Shown: piece by piece, positions 1-6,437 of the stretch
Position numbering within the stretch: the first letter of the stretch is position 1
Layout: each line of letters opens with the position of its first letter
NCBI GenBank assembly: GCA_030428405.1
Contig: JAUIEH010000156.1
Span: 1 to 6,664 of the forward strand
Source of the DNA: Alphaproteobacteria bacterium
Lineage (GTDB): Bacteria; Pseudomonadota; Alphaproteobacteria; Caulobacterales; Maricaulaceae
Reading direction: 5' to 3'
DNA: 6,664 nt
The notes under the pieces: model-generated
Told to the model about the DNA's origin: nothing
The model's input: the letters and a program-made list of their open reading frames with translations, nothing else
The model's database searches: none
Position numbers and translations under genes: made by a program

Positions 1-197
1 TGTCCGGGGGGCACGAGCGTCGGCTTATCAGGCCGGGCGGGTCGATCGGGCGCGGGCGCGTCATTGGCCGGGTCGGGCGGGCTCAGCGCGCCCGCACGCC
101 ACAACGCTGCGACCGCGCGCGCCTGATCCGCCTTGGCCTGCGGCTCCGGCGTCATCAACACCGTGCGCGCGGCGACGGCGACGCTCTGGCCCGTCAT
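1..197 (-). CDS. DUF455 (COG2833) ferritin-like protein, N-terminal part
   Basis: This is the 5' part of a minus-strand gene cut by the left window edge; 65 codons are open without a stop. The visible protein begins MTGQSVAVAARTVLM and continues through a helical stretch containing QARAVAALWRAG to a proline-rich segment, PDRPARPDKPTLVPP, at about residues 48-62. From memory, an Ala-rich start, an AAxWRAG-like stretch and a PPDRPARPxxPxLxPP segment are characteristic of the N-terminus of DUF455 proteins, whose ferritin-like four-helix domain follows. That domain lies outside the window, so no metal ligands can be inspected and the biochemical role is unknown. The ATG at 195-197 was chosen because it gives the N-terminal length I expect for the family; it has no strong Shine-Dalgarno sequence, and an in-frame ATG at 153-155 is the alternative. 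The start is 14 bases after the bcp stop, so translation is probably coupled to bcp on one mRNA. A link to iron or oxidative stress is only inference. Confidence 0.72.
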   Translation of the reverse strand, partial: MTGQSVAVAARTVLMTPEPQAKADQARAVAALWRAGALSPPDPANDAPAPDRPARPDKPTLVPPG

Positions 198-211
198 GAC
201 GGCCCGCGCGC

Positions 212-688
212 TCAGCCGTTCATCTCTTTGACTGCGTCGAGGACTTTTTCGGCGTGGCCTTTGGCGCGAACATTCCGCCAGATTCGGCGCACGACGCCGT
301 CTTCATCGATGAGGAAAGTCGAGCGGATCAGCCCCATCGTCTTTTTGCCGTACATGTTTTTTTCGCCCCAAGCGCCATAGGCCTGGATGACGTCGCGCTC
401 GGGATCGGAGGCGAGCCGGATTTTGAGGTTCTGCTTGGCGACAAATTTATCGTGCGAAGCCGCGCTGTCCGCTGAAACGCCGATAATGGTCGCGCCGGCT
501 TTTTCGAAGGCGGCTTTCATAGCTGTGAAGTCTACGGCTTGAACGGTGCATCCGGGCGTATTGTCTTTGGGATAGAAATAGAGGACGACCCGTTTGCCCT
601 TGAGGTCTGACAACCGGACCCGCCCATCGCCGTCGGTCGCAAGATCGAAATCCGGCGCGGGCTCGCCTTCCTGGAGCAGTTCGGCCAT
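212..688 (-). CDS. bcp: Thioredoxin-dependent thiol peroxidase (Bcp/PrxQ-type peroxiredoxin), 1-Cys form
   Basis: A cytoplasmic peroxiredoxin that reduces H2O2 and organic hydroperoxides through a peroxidatic cysteine. The protein has 158 residues, close to the usual 155-160. The AhpC/TSA thioredoxin fold is clear: GEPAPDFDL near the N-terminus, the active-site motif YPKDNTPGCT with Thr44, Pro45 and peroxidatic Cys47, the strand IIGVSADS, and RSTFLIDEDG with the conserved Arg at 122. The usual resolving cysteine of Bcp, five residues after the peroxidatic one (TPGCTxxACDF), is Val52 here, and there is no other cysteine, so the enzyme must act as a 1-Cys peroxiredoxin or use an external thiol. 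I chose the start at 686-688 because an AAGGA ribosome binding site (698-702, minus strand) sits 9 bases before it and MAELLQEGxxAPDF is the usual N-terminus; an in-frame ATG at 695-697 abuts that site and is too close. The gene is divergent from the YhdP-like gene and followed closely by the DUF455 gene. Confidence 0.95.
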   Translation of the reverse strand: MAELLQEGEPAPDFDLATDGDGRVRLSDLKGKRVVLYFYPKDNTPGCTVQAVDFTAMKAAFEKAGATIIGVSADSAASHDKFVAKQNLKIRLASDPERDVIQAYGAWGEKNMYGKKTMGLIRSTFLIDEDGVVRRIWRNVRAKGHAEKVLDAVKEMNG

Positions 689-727
689 GTGCAGCATTCC
701 TTCGCTTCAGCGATCGAAGGCGCAGAC
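689..727. promoter_or_regulatory. 39-base divergent start region with mirrored ribosome binding sites
   Basis: Only 39 bases separate the start codons of bcp (leftward) and the YhdP-like gene (rightward). The bcp site AAGGA lies at 698-702 on the minus strand and the YhdP-like site GAAGG at 716-720 on the plus strand. Together they form a perfect 6-base inverted repeat, CCTTCG (699-704) and CGAAGG (715-720), around a 10-base centre. There is no room here for two promoters, so each gene's -35/-10 elements must lie inside the other gene's coding region; I could not identify them with confidence. Confidence 0.6.
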
Positions 728-3700
728 ATGAGCGATCAGGCCCGGTCGGGCAAGGCGCGCAAAGGCGGCGCGATCCGATTCCTCATTCGCCATTTTCTCG
801 AAGCCGTCGCGCTGTTGATGGCGATATTCGTCGTTGTCCTGACGGTTCTCGCCTGGCGCCTCGCCCATGGGCCGGTTCCGCTCAATTTCGCACGCGCAGA
901 TTTCGAGGCCGCGCTCGCGCGCGCTTTCGATGGCGACGTGGTCGCACTGGGCGGCGCGCAAATCGAGTGGGTCGCGCAGGATCGCTCGCTCGTGCTCGCG
1001 CTCACAGAGGTCGCCGTCGCCGATGAAGAGGGCCGGCTGGTCGCCGAAGCGCCGCGGCTTGAAGCCGGCATGCGCCTGTCAGGCCTGCTGCGCGGCGAGG
1101 TCGAGTTTTCGCGTCTGGTCGCGGAAGGCGGCGCGTTTTCCGTCATTCGCCGCGCCGACGGCGCCATCGTGGCGGGCCTTGGCCGTCCAGACCGCGCGAT
1201 TACGCGCATCCTCCGCGCCGGGCCCAGCAACGCGTCGAGCGAGGAAGAACTCGCACCCGGCGAGGGCGATACGTTGCGCGACGCCTTCGCGCGCATGGCG
1301 GATGCGGCAGGACGTCTCGTCGAACTGCGCGTTCAGGATGCGGAGTTGTTCTTCCGCGACGAAATCACCGGCATTGACTGGCGCGCGACCTCGACCCAGG
1401 TCGCCGTCGCCGAGATTGACGGCCTCCTTGATGCGCGCGCGAGCGGGCTCTTGTCGTCCGGTGACGAGGCGGCGCCATTGACCATGCGCGTGCGCGCCGA
1501 ACCTGATCTCAGCGGCGTTCTCGTCGAATTGTCCGTAGACCGCGCGCGACCGTCATCGCTCTTCCCGGAAGAGGGAACGCTGGGCGCATTGTCCGGGCTC
1601 GACGCCGAGATTTCCATTGAGGGCTCGGTCTCCTATCGGCGCGACGAAGGCGTCATGGCGGGAGATTTCGCCATGGAGATCGGCGCTGGCACGCTGAGGC
1701 GCGGCGCGATGCAGTCCGAGTTGCGCGGTGCGCGCCTGCGGCTGAGCTATGAACCTGAAACCGCAGCCGTGCTCATTGAGGAGCTGCAATTTGACGCCGG
1801 CGAAAGCAGCGGCGTCATTCGTGGCCGGATTGATCGTGCGGGCGACCTTCTTGTTGGCGCGCCGATTGAGGAAGCGCCCTTCGAGATCGCGGGCGGCGAG
1901 ATCGCCGTGGATGCGCGGCCCTTTTTCGAGAACCCCCTGCGCGCGAGCCGCTTCTTTGTGAGCGGCGCGATCACGCCGCAAGACCAGTCTTTGCGTCTCG
2001 ACGCGGTGGAGCTCGATACCGGCGGATTGCAGGCGCGCGTTTCCGGCGGCGTTCGGCTTGAACGCGTCGTTGACGGACGTTTGCTGCCCGCCATCTCATT
2101 GTCGGGCGGCGCCGAGGGCGAGGCGAGTTTTCGCACCGTGCTCGACTTCTGGCCCGTCGACCTCGCCGATGGCGCGCGCGTCTGGGTCGAGGAGGCGGTG
2201 TCGGCCGGCCAGCTTTCAAACGCACGTTTTGAAATGAACCTGCCGGCGGAAGCCTTCGTCATGGGCCGGCTGCCGAACAACGCCATGCAGCTCGCCTTCG
2301 ATTTCAGCGAAGCTGATGTGCGCATCGTCTCGACGATGTCGCCGATCACGGACGCCAGCGGCCGCGGCGTCTTGTATGGAAACTCCTTCGCGCTCGATAT
2401 GGATGAGGGCGTCTTGCGCGATCTCGATCTCAGCGAGGGGCGCGTGCGCATTCCGCGTCTCAATCCGCGCGGCGCCACGGCGACGTTTTCGGCCGTCGCC
2501 GATGGTCCGGCGCGGTCGATCCTCGCCTTTATCGATGAGCCGCCTCTGGAATATCCGACGAGCTACGGGGTCGATCCCAATGCGCTGGACGGCTCCGGCG
2601 AGGTCGAAGTCATCATTCACCGTCCGATGCGGACCACCGTTCCGACCGAAGACATTATGTTTACGGTCAATGGCCGCTATAGCGGCGTGGGCGGGCTCGA
2701 GGCGGTGGAGGGTTTTGCGCTCTCCGGCGCCGACATTGCGATTCGCGCGACCGAGGCGGGACTGCGCGCCTGGGGCGAAGGCGCGCTCGGCCCGCTCGAC
2801 GCTGATATTGAATGGCGCGAAGATTTCCTCACCGAAGACCGCTCGCGCTCAACGCGCTTTCACGTAAGGGGCTCGGTCGAGCCCGCCGCGCTGGATCAGC
2901 TCGGCGTTACGGCGCGCAGCATTCTTTCAGGCACAGCGCAGATCGACGTCTCCACCGTCGGCGCGGGCCTCGACATCGATCAGGCGCGCGTTGAAGCGGA
3001 TCTCGAAAACGCCGAGCTGCGCGTGCCGGGCCTCACCTGGGTGAAGCCGGAAGGAGAGCCCGCAACCGCGTCATTCGACATTGCGCGGCGCAATGACGGC
3101 GCCATTCTGATTCAGAACGCCGAGGCGCATGCGGACGGTTTCGACTTCGCCGGCGACGTCGCCGTGCGCGAGGACGGGCGGCTCGAAAGCCTCGACATTG
3201 CGCGCCTTGATGTCGGCGGCGCGATCGACTTGACCGCAACAGCGCGGCGCACGGAGCGTGGTCTCGAGCTGGGCGTCAACGCCGACTATATCGACATCAG
3301 AGGCGTGTTGCCCGAGCTCATCCGGTCCGGCTCGCGCAGCGGCGGCTCTGGCGGCGGTGAAGACGCAGACGCCAATGACGCGGACAGTCCGTTGTCGGAC
3401 ATCGTATTGAACGCCGAAATTTCGCGCGCGCTCGTCACTGACGAAATCGTGCTCGAAAATATCGATCTCATATTTGAAACGAGCGGGTCGCGCCTGCGCC
3501 GCTTTGCGTTTGAAGGCGAGGAATCGTCTGGTCGCATCAGCGCTGCGGTGACGACCGGCCCCGGCGGGTCGCGAAGCCTGCGCGCAGAAGCCGACGACGC
3601 CGGGCGCGCGCTCAGCGCCGTGCTTGGCTATGACGGCGTTGAGGGCGGGCATTTGACGATTGAGGGCGCGCTGCCGCCCATCGGCGCTGATCCGGGTGCG

Positions 3701-4210
3701 CCAAGCGATGTCCTCTTGACGATGGAGAATTTCCGCCTGTCGGATGCGCCCGCGCTCGCTCAGCTCTTGGCGCTTGGTTCGTTTCAGGGGCTGGCGGATA
3801 CGCTCTCGGGCGAGGGCGTGACCTTTTCGCGCCTGACTGCGCCGGTGCGCGTCGAAGGCGGCCGCTTCGAGTTCGACGAGGCGCGCGCGGCCGGTTCCGC
3901 GCTTGGCGTCACGGCGTCCGGCGCCATCGACTTTGAAGCGCGCGCGCTCGACATCGATGGCGTCATCGTGCCGGTCTATGCGGTCAATTCGCTCTTGGGC
4001 GGCGTGCCGCTCTTGGGCGACTGGCTGGTCTCGCGCCGCGGCGAGGGCGTCATTGCACTGACTTATTCGATTTCCGGACCGTTCGAGGAAACGACGATAT
4101 TCGTCAACCCGCTGGCCGCGCTCGCGCCGGGCCTGTTGCGCCGGATATTTGAGAGCACGCCCATTGCGGAAGCGACCAGCCGGGATGAGGCCGGCGGCGG
4201 CGAACGCTAA
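728..4210 (+). CDS. YhdP/AsmA-like envelope protein (DUF3971 and AsmA-like C-terminal region)
   Basis: A 1160-residue inner-membrane-anchored periplasmic protein of the AsmA-like superfamily (YhdP, TamB, YdbH), whose E. coli members are implicated in phospholipid transport to the outer membrane. A basic cytoplasmic N-terminus (Arg6, Lys9, Arg11, Lys12, Arg17, Arg21) precedes one hydrophobic segment at about residues 24-45. A long beta-rich repetitive body follows. Around residues 470-500 the segment FWPVDLADGARVWVEEAVSAG matches the central DUF3971/YhdP motif. A Ser/Gly then Asp-rich linker spans about 867-888. The C-terminal AsmA-like region carries a VPVYAVNSLLGGVPLLGDWL stretch at about 1080-1100 and a terminal SGP...VNPLAALAPGLLRRIF signature. 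The start at 728 has a GAAGG site 7 bases upstream; the GTG at 689 would add 13 residues overlapping the ribosome binding region. Length is near that of E. coli YhdP (about 1266). The protein has no cysteine and only three lysines (9, 12, 773). The family is confident; equivalence to yhdP is not, so no symbol is given. Confidence 0.88.
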   Translation: MSDQARSGKARKGGAIRFLIRHFLEAVALLMAIFVVVLTVLAWRLAHGPVPLNFARADFEAALARAFDGDVVALGGAQIEWVAQDRSLVLALTEVAVADEEGRLVAEAPRLEAGMRLSGLLRGEVEFSRLVAEGGAFSVIRRADGAIVAGLGRPDRAITRILRAGPSNASSEEELAPGEGDTLRDAFARMADAAGRLVELRVQDAELFFRDEITGIDWRATSTQVAVAEIDGLLDARASGLLSSGDEAAPLTMRVRAEPDLSGVLVELSVDRARPSSLFPEEGTLGALSGLDAEISIEGSVSYRRDEGVMAGDFAMEIGAGTLRRGAMQSELRGARLRLSYEPETAAVLIEELQFDAGESSGVIRGRIDRAGDLLVGAPIEEAPFEIAGGEIAVDARPFFENPLRASRFFVSGAITPQDQSLRLDAVELDTGGLQARVSGGVRLERVVDGRLLPAISLSGGAEGEASFRTVLDFWPVDLADGARVWVEEAVSAGQLSNARFEMNLPAEAFVMGRLPNNAMQLAFDFSEADVRIVSTMSPITDASGRGVLYGNSFALDMDEGVLRDLDLSEGRVRIPRLNPRGATATFSAVADGPARSILAFIDEPPLEYPTSYGVDPNALDGSGEVEVIIHRPMRTTVPTEDIMFTVNGRYSGVGGLEAVEGFALSGADIAIRATEAGLRAWGEGALGPLDADIEWREDFLTEDRSRSTRFHVRGSVEPAALDQLGVTARSILSGTAQIDVSTVGAGLDIDQARVEADLENAELRVPGLTWVKPEGEPATASFDIARRNDGAILIQNAEAHADGFDFAGDVAVREDGRLESLDIARLDVGGAIDLTATARRTERGLELGVNADYIDIRGVLPELIRSGSRSGGSGGGEDADANDADSPLSDIVLNAEISRALVTDEIVLENIDLIFETSGSRLRRFAFEGEESSGRISAAVTTGPGGSRSLRAEADDAGRALSAVLGYDGVEGGHLTIEGALPPIGADPGAPSDVLLTMENFRLSDAPALAQLLALGSFQGLADTLSGEGVTFSRLTAPVRVEGGRFEFDEARAAGSALGVTASGAIDFEARALDIDGVIVPVYAVNSLLGGVPLLGDWLVSRRGEGVIALTYSISGPFEETTIFVNPLAALAPGLLRRIFESTPIAEATSRDEAGGGER

Positions 4211-5460
4211 GCCGTCTTGACGAGGGCGTGACGCTTTTTGCCTACGGACAATTTCGCCTGACCGGCCTGGGCGAGCGCATCCTTGATCGCGCTCGTTTCG
4301 AGGTCGTCGATCACGACATCATCGACCCGGATGGCGCCTTCCGCCAGCTTGCGGCGAAACTCGCCTTTCGAAGCGACAAGCCCTGCATCCACGAACAATG
4401 CCGAGTTGGAGTTCGCCGGCTCAAAGCCGTCCAGCGAAACCGAGATCGTCGGCAGCCCGGCTGACACGCCGCCGGAGAAAACCTGCTTGGCGGTCTCTTC
4501 GGCTTCTTTCGCGGCTTCGGCGTTATGGACCAGCGTCGTCACTTCATTGGCGAGGCGGACTTTGACGTCGTTGATTGCGGCGCCGTCGGCCTTCTCAAGT
4601 TCTGCGATTTCATCCAGCGGGACGTCCGTAAACAGACGAAGGAAGCGGCCGACATCGGCGTCCTCGGCATTGCGCCAATATTGCCAGAACTCGTAAGCGC
4701 CGAGCATGTCCGCGCTCAGCCAGACCGCGCCATCAGCCGTCTTGCCCATTTTCGCGCCCGACGCGGTGGCCAGAAGCGGGGTCGTCACGCCGAAGGCTTC
4801 GACGTCGGCGGCGCGCCGGATCAGGTCTGCGCCATTGACGATGTTGCCCCACTGATCCGAGCCGCCCATCTGCAAGGTGCAGCCATAGCGCCGGTTCAGC
4901 TCCAGGAAGTCATAGGCCTGCAAGAGCATGTAGTTGAACTCGAGAAAGGTCAGCGGCTGCTCGCGGTCGAGCCGGCGCTTCACGCTTTCAAGCTGGATCA
5001 TCCGGTTGATCGTGAAGTGCTTGCCGTAATCGCGCAGGAAATCGATGTATTCCAGCGCATCCAGCCATTCGGCGTTGTCGACCATCAGCGCATCGCTTGG
5101 CCCGTCGCCGAAGGTCAGGAATTTCGAGAAGACCTTGCGGATGCCTTCCTTATTGGCGTCGATGGCCGCCTGATCGAGCAGCGGGCGCTGCTTGTCCTTA
5201 TCCGAGGGATCGCCGATTTTCGTAGTGCCGCCGCCGATCAGCACGATCGGCTTGCCGCCGGCCTGCTGCAGGCGGCGCAGCATCATGATCTGCACCATGG
5301 AGCCTGCGTGCAGGCTCGGCGCGGTGCAGTCGAAACCGATATAGCCGATCAACGGCGCATCGCCCGCCGCAGCATCGTCCAGACCGCTGAGATTGGTGGC
5401 CTGATAAAGGTAACCGCGCTCCACGAGCGTGCGTACGAATTGCGAACTGTGTTCGCTCAT
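4207..5460 (-). CDS. tyrS: Tyrosyl-tRNA synthetase
   Basis: Class I aminoacyl-tRNA synthetase that charges tRNA(Tyr) with tyrosine in the cytoplasm; 417 residues, normal for bacterial TyrS. The Rossmann catalytic core shows YIGFDCTAPSLHAGS with the HIGH-type motif as HAGS at 51-54, then GGGTTKIGDPS. The tyrosine-binding YMLLQAYD has Tyr177, Gln181 and Asp184, followed by QMGGSDQWGN at 197-206. The KMSKS loop is KMGKT at 237-241, a form close to the KFGKT of E. coli TyrS. An S4 RNA-binding domain closes the protein (about 352-415, with ASKGEFRRKLAEGAIRVDD). The overall form (FDCTAPSLH, GGGTTKIGDPS) is what I associate with alphaproteobacteria. The ATG at 5458-5460 has a GGAG site 8 bases upstream (5469-5472). 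The TAG stop overlaps the stop of the convergent YhdP-like gene by 4 bases. No T-box leader is visible, but a stem-loop lies just before the ribosome binding site. The hydrolase 77 bases upstream in the same direction may be cotranscribed. Confidence 0.97.
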   Translation of the reverse strand: MSEHSSQFVRTLVERGYLYQATNLSGLDDAAAGDAPLIGYIGFDCTAPSLHAGSMVQIMMLRRLQQAGGKPIVLIGGGTTKIGDPSDKDKQRPLLDQAAIDANKEGIRKVFSKFLTFGDGPSDALMVDNAEWLDALEYIDFLRDYGKHFTINRMIQLESVKRRLDREQPLTFLEFNYMLLQAYDFLELNRRYGCTLQMGGSDQWGNIVNGADLIRRAADVEAFGVTTPLLATASGAKMGKTADGAVWLSADMLGAYEFWQYWRNAEDADVGRFLRLFTDVPLDEIAELEKADGAAINDVKVRLANEVTTLVHNAEAAKEAEETAKQVFSGGVSAGLPTISVSLDGFEPANSNSALFVDAGLVASKGEFRRKLAEGAIRVDDVVIDDLETSAIKDALAQAGQAKLSVGKKRHALVKTA

Positions 5461-5480
5461 GGATCAGACTCCGGGCTTTT

Positions 5481-5511
5481 GCGCTGCAACATGCAATTTT
5501 CATAGCAGCGC
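5481..5511 (-). repeat. Inverted repeat (stem-loop) upstream of the tyrS ribosome binding site
   Basis: A perfect 7-base inverted repeat, GCGCTGC at 5481-5487 and GCAGCGC at 5505-5511, flanks an AT-rich 17-base loop in the 77-base gap between the hydrolase and tyrS. In leftward RNA the hairpin ends 8 bases before the tyrS GGAG site at 5469-5472. No U-run follows it, so it does not look like a standard intrinsic terminator for the hydrolase. It could be a processing or stability element or a translational modulator of tyrS, or chance in GC-rich DNA. Confidence 0.45.
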
Positions 5512-5537
5512 GCGCATCATGGGGGAAAGCTGCGCAA

Positions 5538-6203
5538 TCAGGCGTTTTCTGCGGCCCTGATGGCGGTCAGGCGCTTGTCGAGATGATCTGCGCAAATGCC
5601 GGCCAGCTCCTCGACCTTGTCGTCGAAGAAATGGTTGGCGTCTTTGACCAGCTGATGCTCGATCGTGATGTCTTTCTGTGTCCGGATTTTGCTGGCTACG
5701 CGTTCGATCTCGTCGGGCGGGACGACCTGGTCGGCGGTGCCGTTGACGATAAGGCCTGAGGCCGGACACGGCGCCAGGAACGAGAAATCATACATGTTCA
5801 TCGGCGGACAGACGGAGGTGAAGCCGCGGATTTCCGGCCGGCGCATCAAGAGCTGCATGCCGATCCAGGCGCCGAAGGAAAAGCCCGCGACCCAGCAAAA
5901 CGGCGCATTGGCGTTTTGCGGCAGGGCCTGCATCCAGTCGAGCGCAGAGGCTGCGTCCGACAATTCGCCAATGCCCTGATCATAAACGCCCTGGCTGCGC
6001 CCGACGCCGCGAAAGTTCATGCGCAGGACCGAGAAGTCGCGCTCCTTGAACATGTCGAACAGCGCCAGCACCACGGGATCGTTCATCGTGCCGCCGCCCT
6101 TGGGATGGGAGTGCAGGACGATAGCCAGAGGCGCGCCGTCCGCAGACGGGTGATAGCGGCCTTCAAGGCGTCCTTCCGGACCGACAACGGTCACGTCGGG
6201 CAT
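5538..6203 (-). CDS. Alpha/beta-hydrolase (COG2945-type), iscR-linked
   Basis: A cytoplasmic alpha/beta-hydrolase of 221 residues with no signal peptide; the substrate is unknown. The fold is readable in order. The oxyanion-side motif HSHPKGGGTMND is at 31-42, where I recall HPHP being more usual in the family. FRGVGRSQG is at 64-72. The nucleophile elbow GFSFGA carries Ser109. A strand then leads to NGTADQVVPP with the acid Asp158, and DANHFF carries His191, completing a Ser-Asp-His triad. Start choice is firm: a strong AAAGGAG site (6210-6216, minus strand) lies 6 bases before the ATG at 6201-6203. From memory, closely similar proteins (PDV..GPEGRLEGRYHP start, YDFSFLAPCP, GFSFGAWIGMQLLMRRPEI) sit next to iscR and the suf genes in many alphaproteobacteria, and that is the arrangement here, divergent from iscR. 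The link suggests, but does not prove, a role connected with Fe-S or thiol metabolism. It may be cotranscribed with tyrS. Confidence 0.9.
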   Translation of the reverse strand: MPDVTVVGPEGRLEGRYHPSADGAPLAIVLHSHPKGGGTMNDPVVLALFDMFKERDFSVLRMNFRGVGRSQGVYDQGIGELSDAASALDWMQALPQNANAPFCWVAGFSFGAWIGMQLLMRRPEIRGFTSVCPPMNMYDFSFLAPCPASGLIVNGTADQVVPPDEIERVASKIRTQKDITIEHQLVKDANHFFDDKVEELAGICADHLDKRLTAIRAAENA

Positions 6204-6312
6204 TGGGTGCTCCTTTTGCTCCAGCCTGCCTTCAAAGACTTAGCGCATTGCTCGCCCATTAGGAGGAAGGGCGGAAAAAACACAATGACTGCGGGGTTTT
6301 TCGGGCGGCGAA

Positions 6313-6337
6313 ATACTTGATTGCTATACTCAGGTAA
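6313..6337 (+). promoter_or_regulatory. Putative type 1 IscR operator
   Basis: A 25-base imperfect palindrome reading ATACTTGA, then an 8-base centre TTGCTATA, then CTCAGGTAA. Against the E. coli type 1 IscR consensus as I remember it (ATASYYGAC...GTCRRSTAT) it disagrees at about four of 25 positions (9, 12, 17 and 25). The inner half-sites TTGA and CTC have the same spacing as in the E. coli iscR promoter site. The outer arms are partly symmetric (6 of 9 paired positions). The site covers the extended -10 element of the iscR promoter, so bound [2Fe-2S]-IscR would be expected to block transcription. The motif match is seen directly; binding is inference. Confidence 0.6.
6322..6330 (+). promoter_or_regulatory. 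Extended -10 promoter of iscR
   Basis: TGCTATACT fits the extended -10 form TGnTATAAT with one mismatch in the hexamer. No good -35 hexamer lies 16-18 bases upstream (the sequence there is GC-rich), which suits an extended -10 promoter. Transcription would begin near 6337, giving an iscR leader of about 100 bases. The element is completely inside the putative IscR operator. Confidence 0.55.
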
Positions 6338-6437
6338 TCTAAGTCTCGGTCAGAAGACGCAGCGCGCCGGTCGCGTCTGGGTCAATTCGGGCGCGGTTTG
6401 TAGCACACGTTTGCGCGCCAATGGGAGCAGGGACGCG

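Larger units (their letters stand above)
6204..6437. other. Divergent intergenic region between hydrolase and iscR
   Basis: A 234-base gap holding the control signals of two divergent genes. Its centre (about 6275-6345) is clearly AT-richer than the surrounding coding DNA, as expected for promoters. The right half carries the iscR promoter and operator plus a leader of roughly 100 bases. The left half ends with the hydrolase ribosome binding site. I could not assign a clear -35/-10 pair to the leftward hydrolase transcript, and I see no small ORF or RNA gene. Confidence 0.7.

Noticed and set aside
686..697. ATG at 695-697 as the bcp start
   Set aside because: The AAGGA site directly abuts it, leaving no spacer; the ATG at 686-688 has proper spacing and gives the family-typical N-terminus.
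689..727. GTG at 689 as the start of the YhdP-like gene
   Set aside because: No ribosome binding site precedes it and it would lie on the bcp start; the ATG at 728 has GAAGG at 7 bases.
867..2867. Several open frames of 180-240 codons on both strands inside the YhdP-like gene (for example 867-1481, 1747-2478 and 2316-2867)
   Set aside because: They are Arg/Ser/Ala-rich out-of-frame translations typical of high-GC shadows, while the main frame carries clear family motifs throughout.
3990..4019. 12-base direct repeat CGCTCTTGGGCG with an 18-base period
   Set aside because: It is in frame and encodes the two LLG units of the conserved SLLGxxPLLG motif of the AsmA-like C-terminal region, so protein constraint explains it.
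5462..5503. Small ORF starting at 5503 (minus strand) overlapping the tyrS start, as a possible leader peptide
   Set aside because: It runs on out of frame deep into tyrS instead of ending before it, has no tyrosine-rich stretch and no ribosome binding site.
4525..5505. A 326-codon open frame on the plus strand, antisense to tyrS
   Set aside because: It lies opposite a fully convincing tyrS. Its translation has no recognisable motif, and long antisense frames are common opposite GC-rich codon use.
6274..6302. GAAAAA and TTTTTC arms as an intrinsic terminator or hairpin
   Set aside because: The 6-base arms are only A/T runs with one G:C pair around a long spacer; there is no GC-rich stem before a U-run.
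6317..6345. TTGATT at 6317-6322 as a -35 element for iscR
   Set aside because: The hexamers 16-18 bases downstream do not resemble TATAAT; the same bases are better explained as an operator half-site plus extended -10.
6355..6378. AGACGC and GCGTCT inverted repeat in the iscR leader
   Set aside because: A 6-base stem with a 12-base loop in GC-rich DNA is weak, and it is not placed near the ribosome binding site or next to a U-run.
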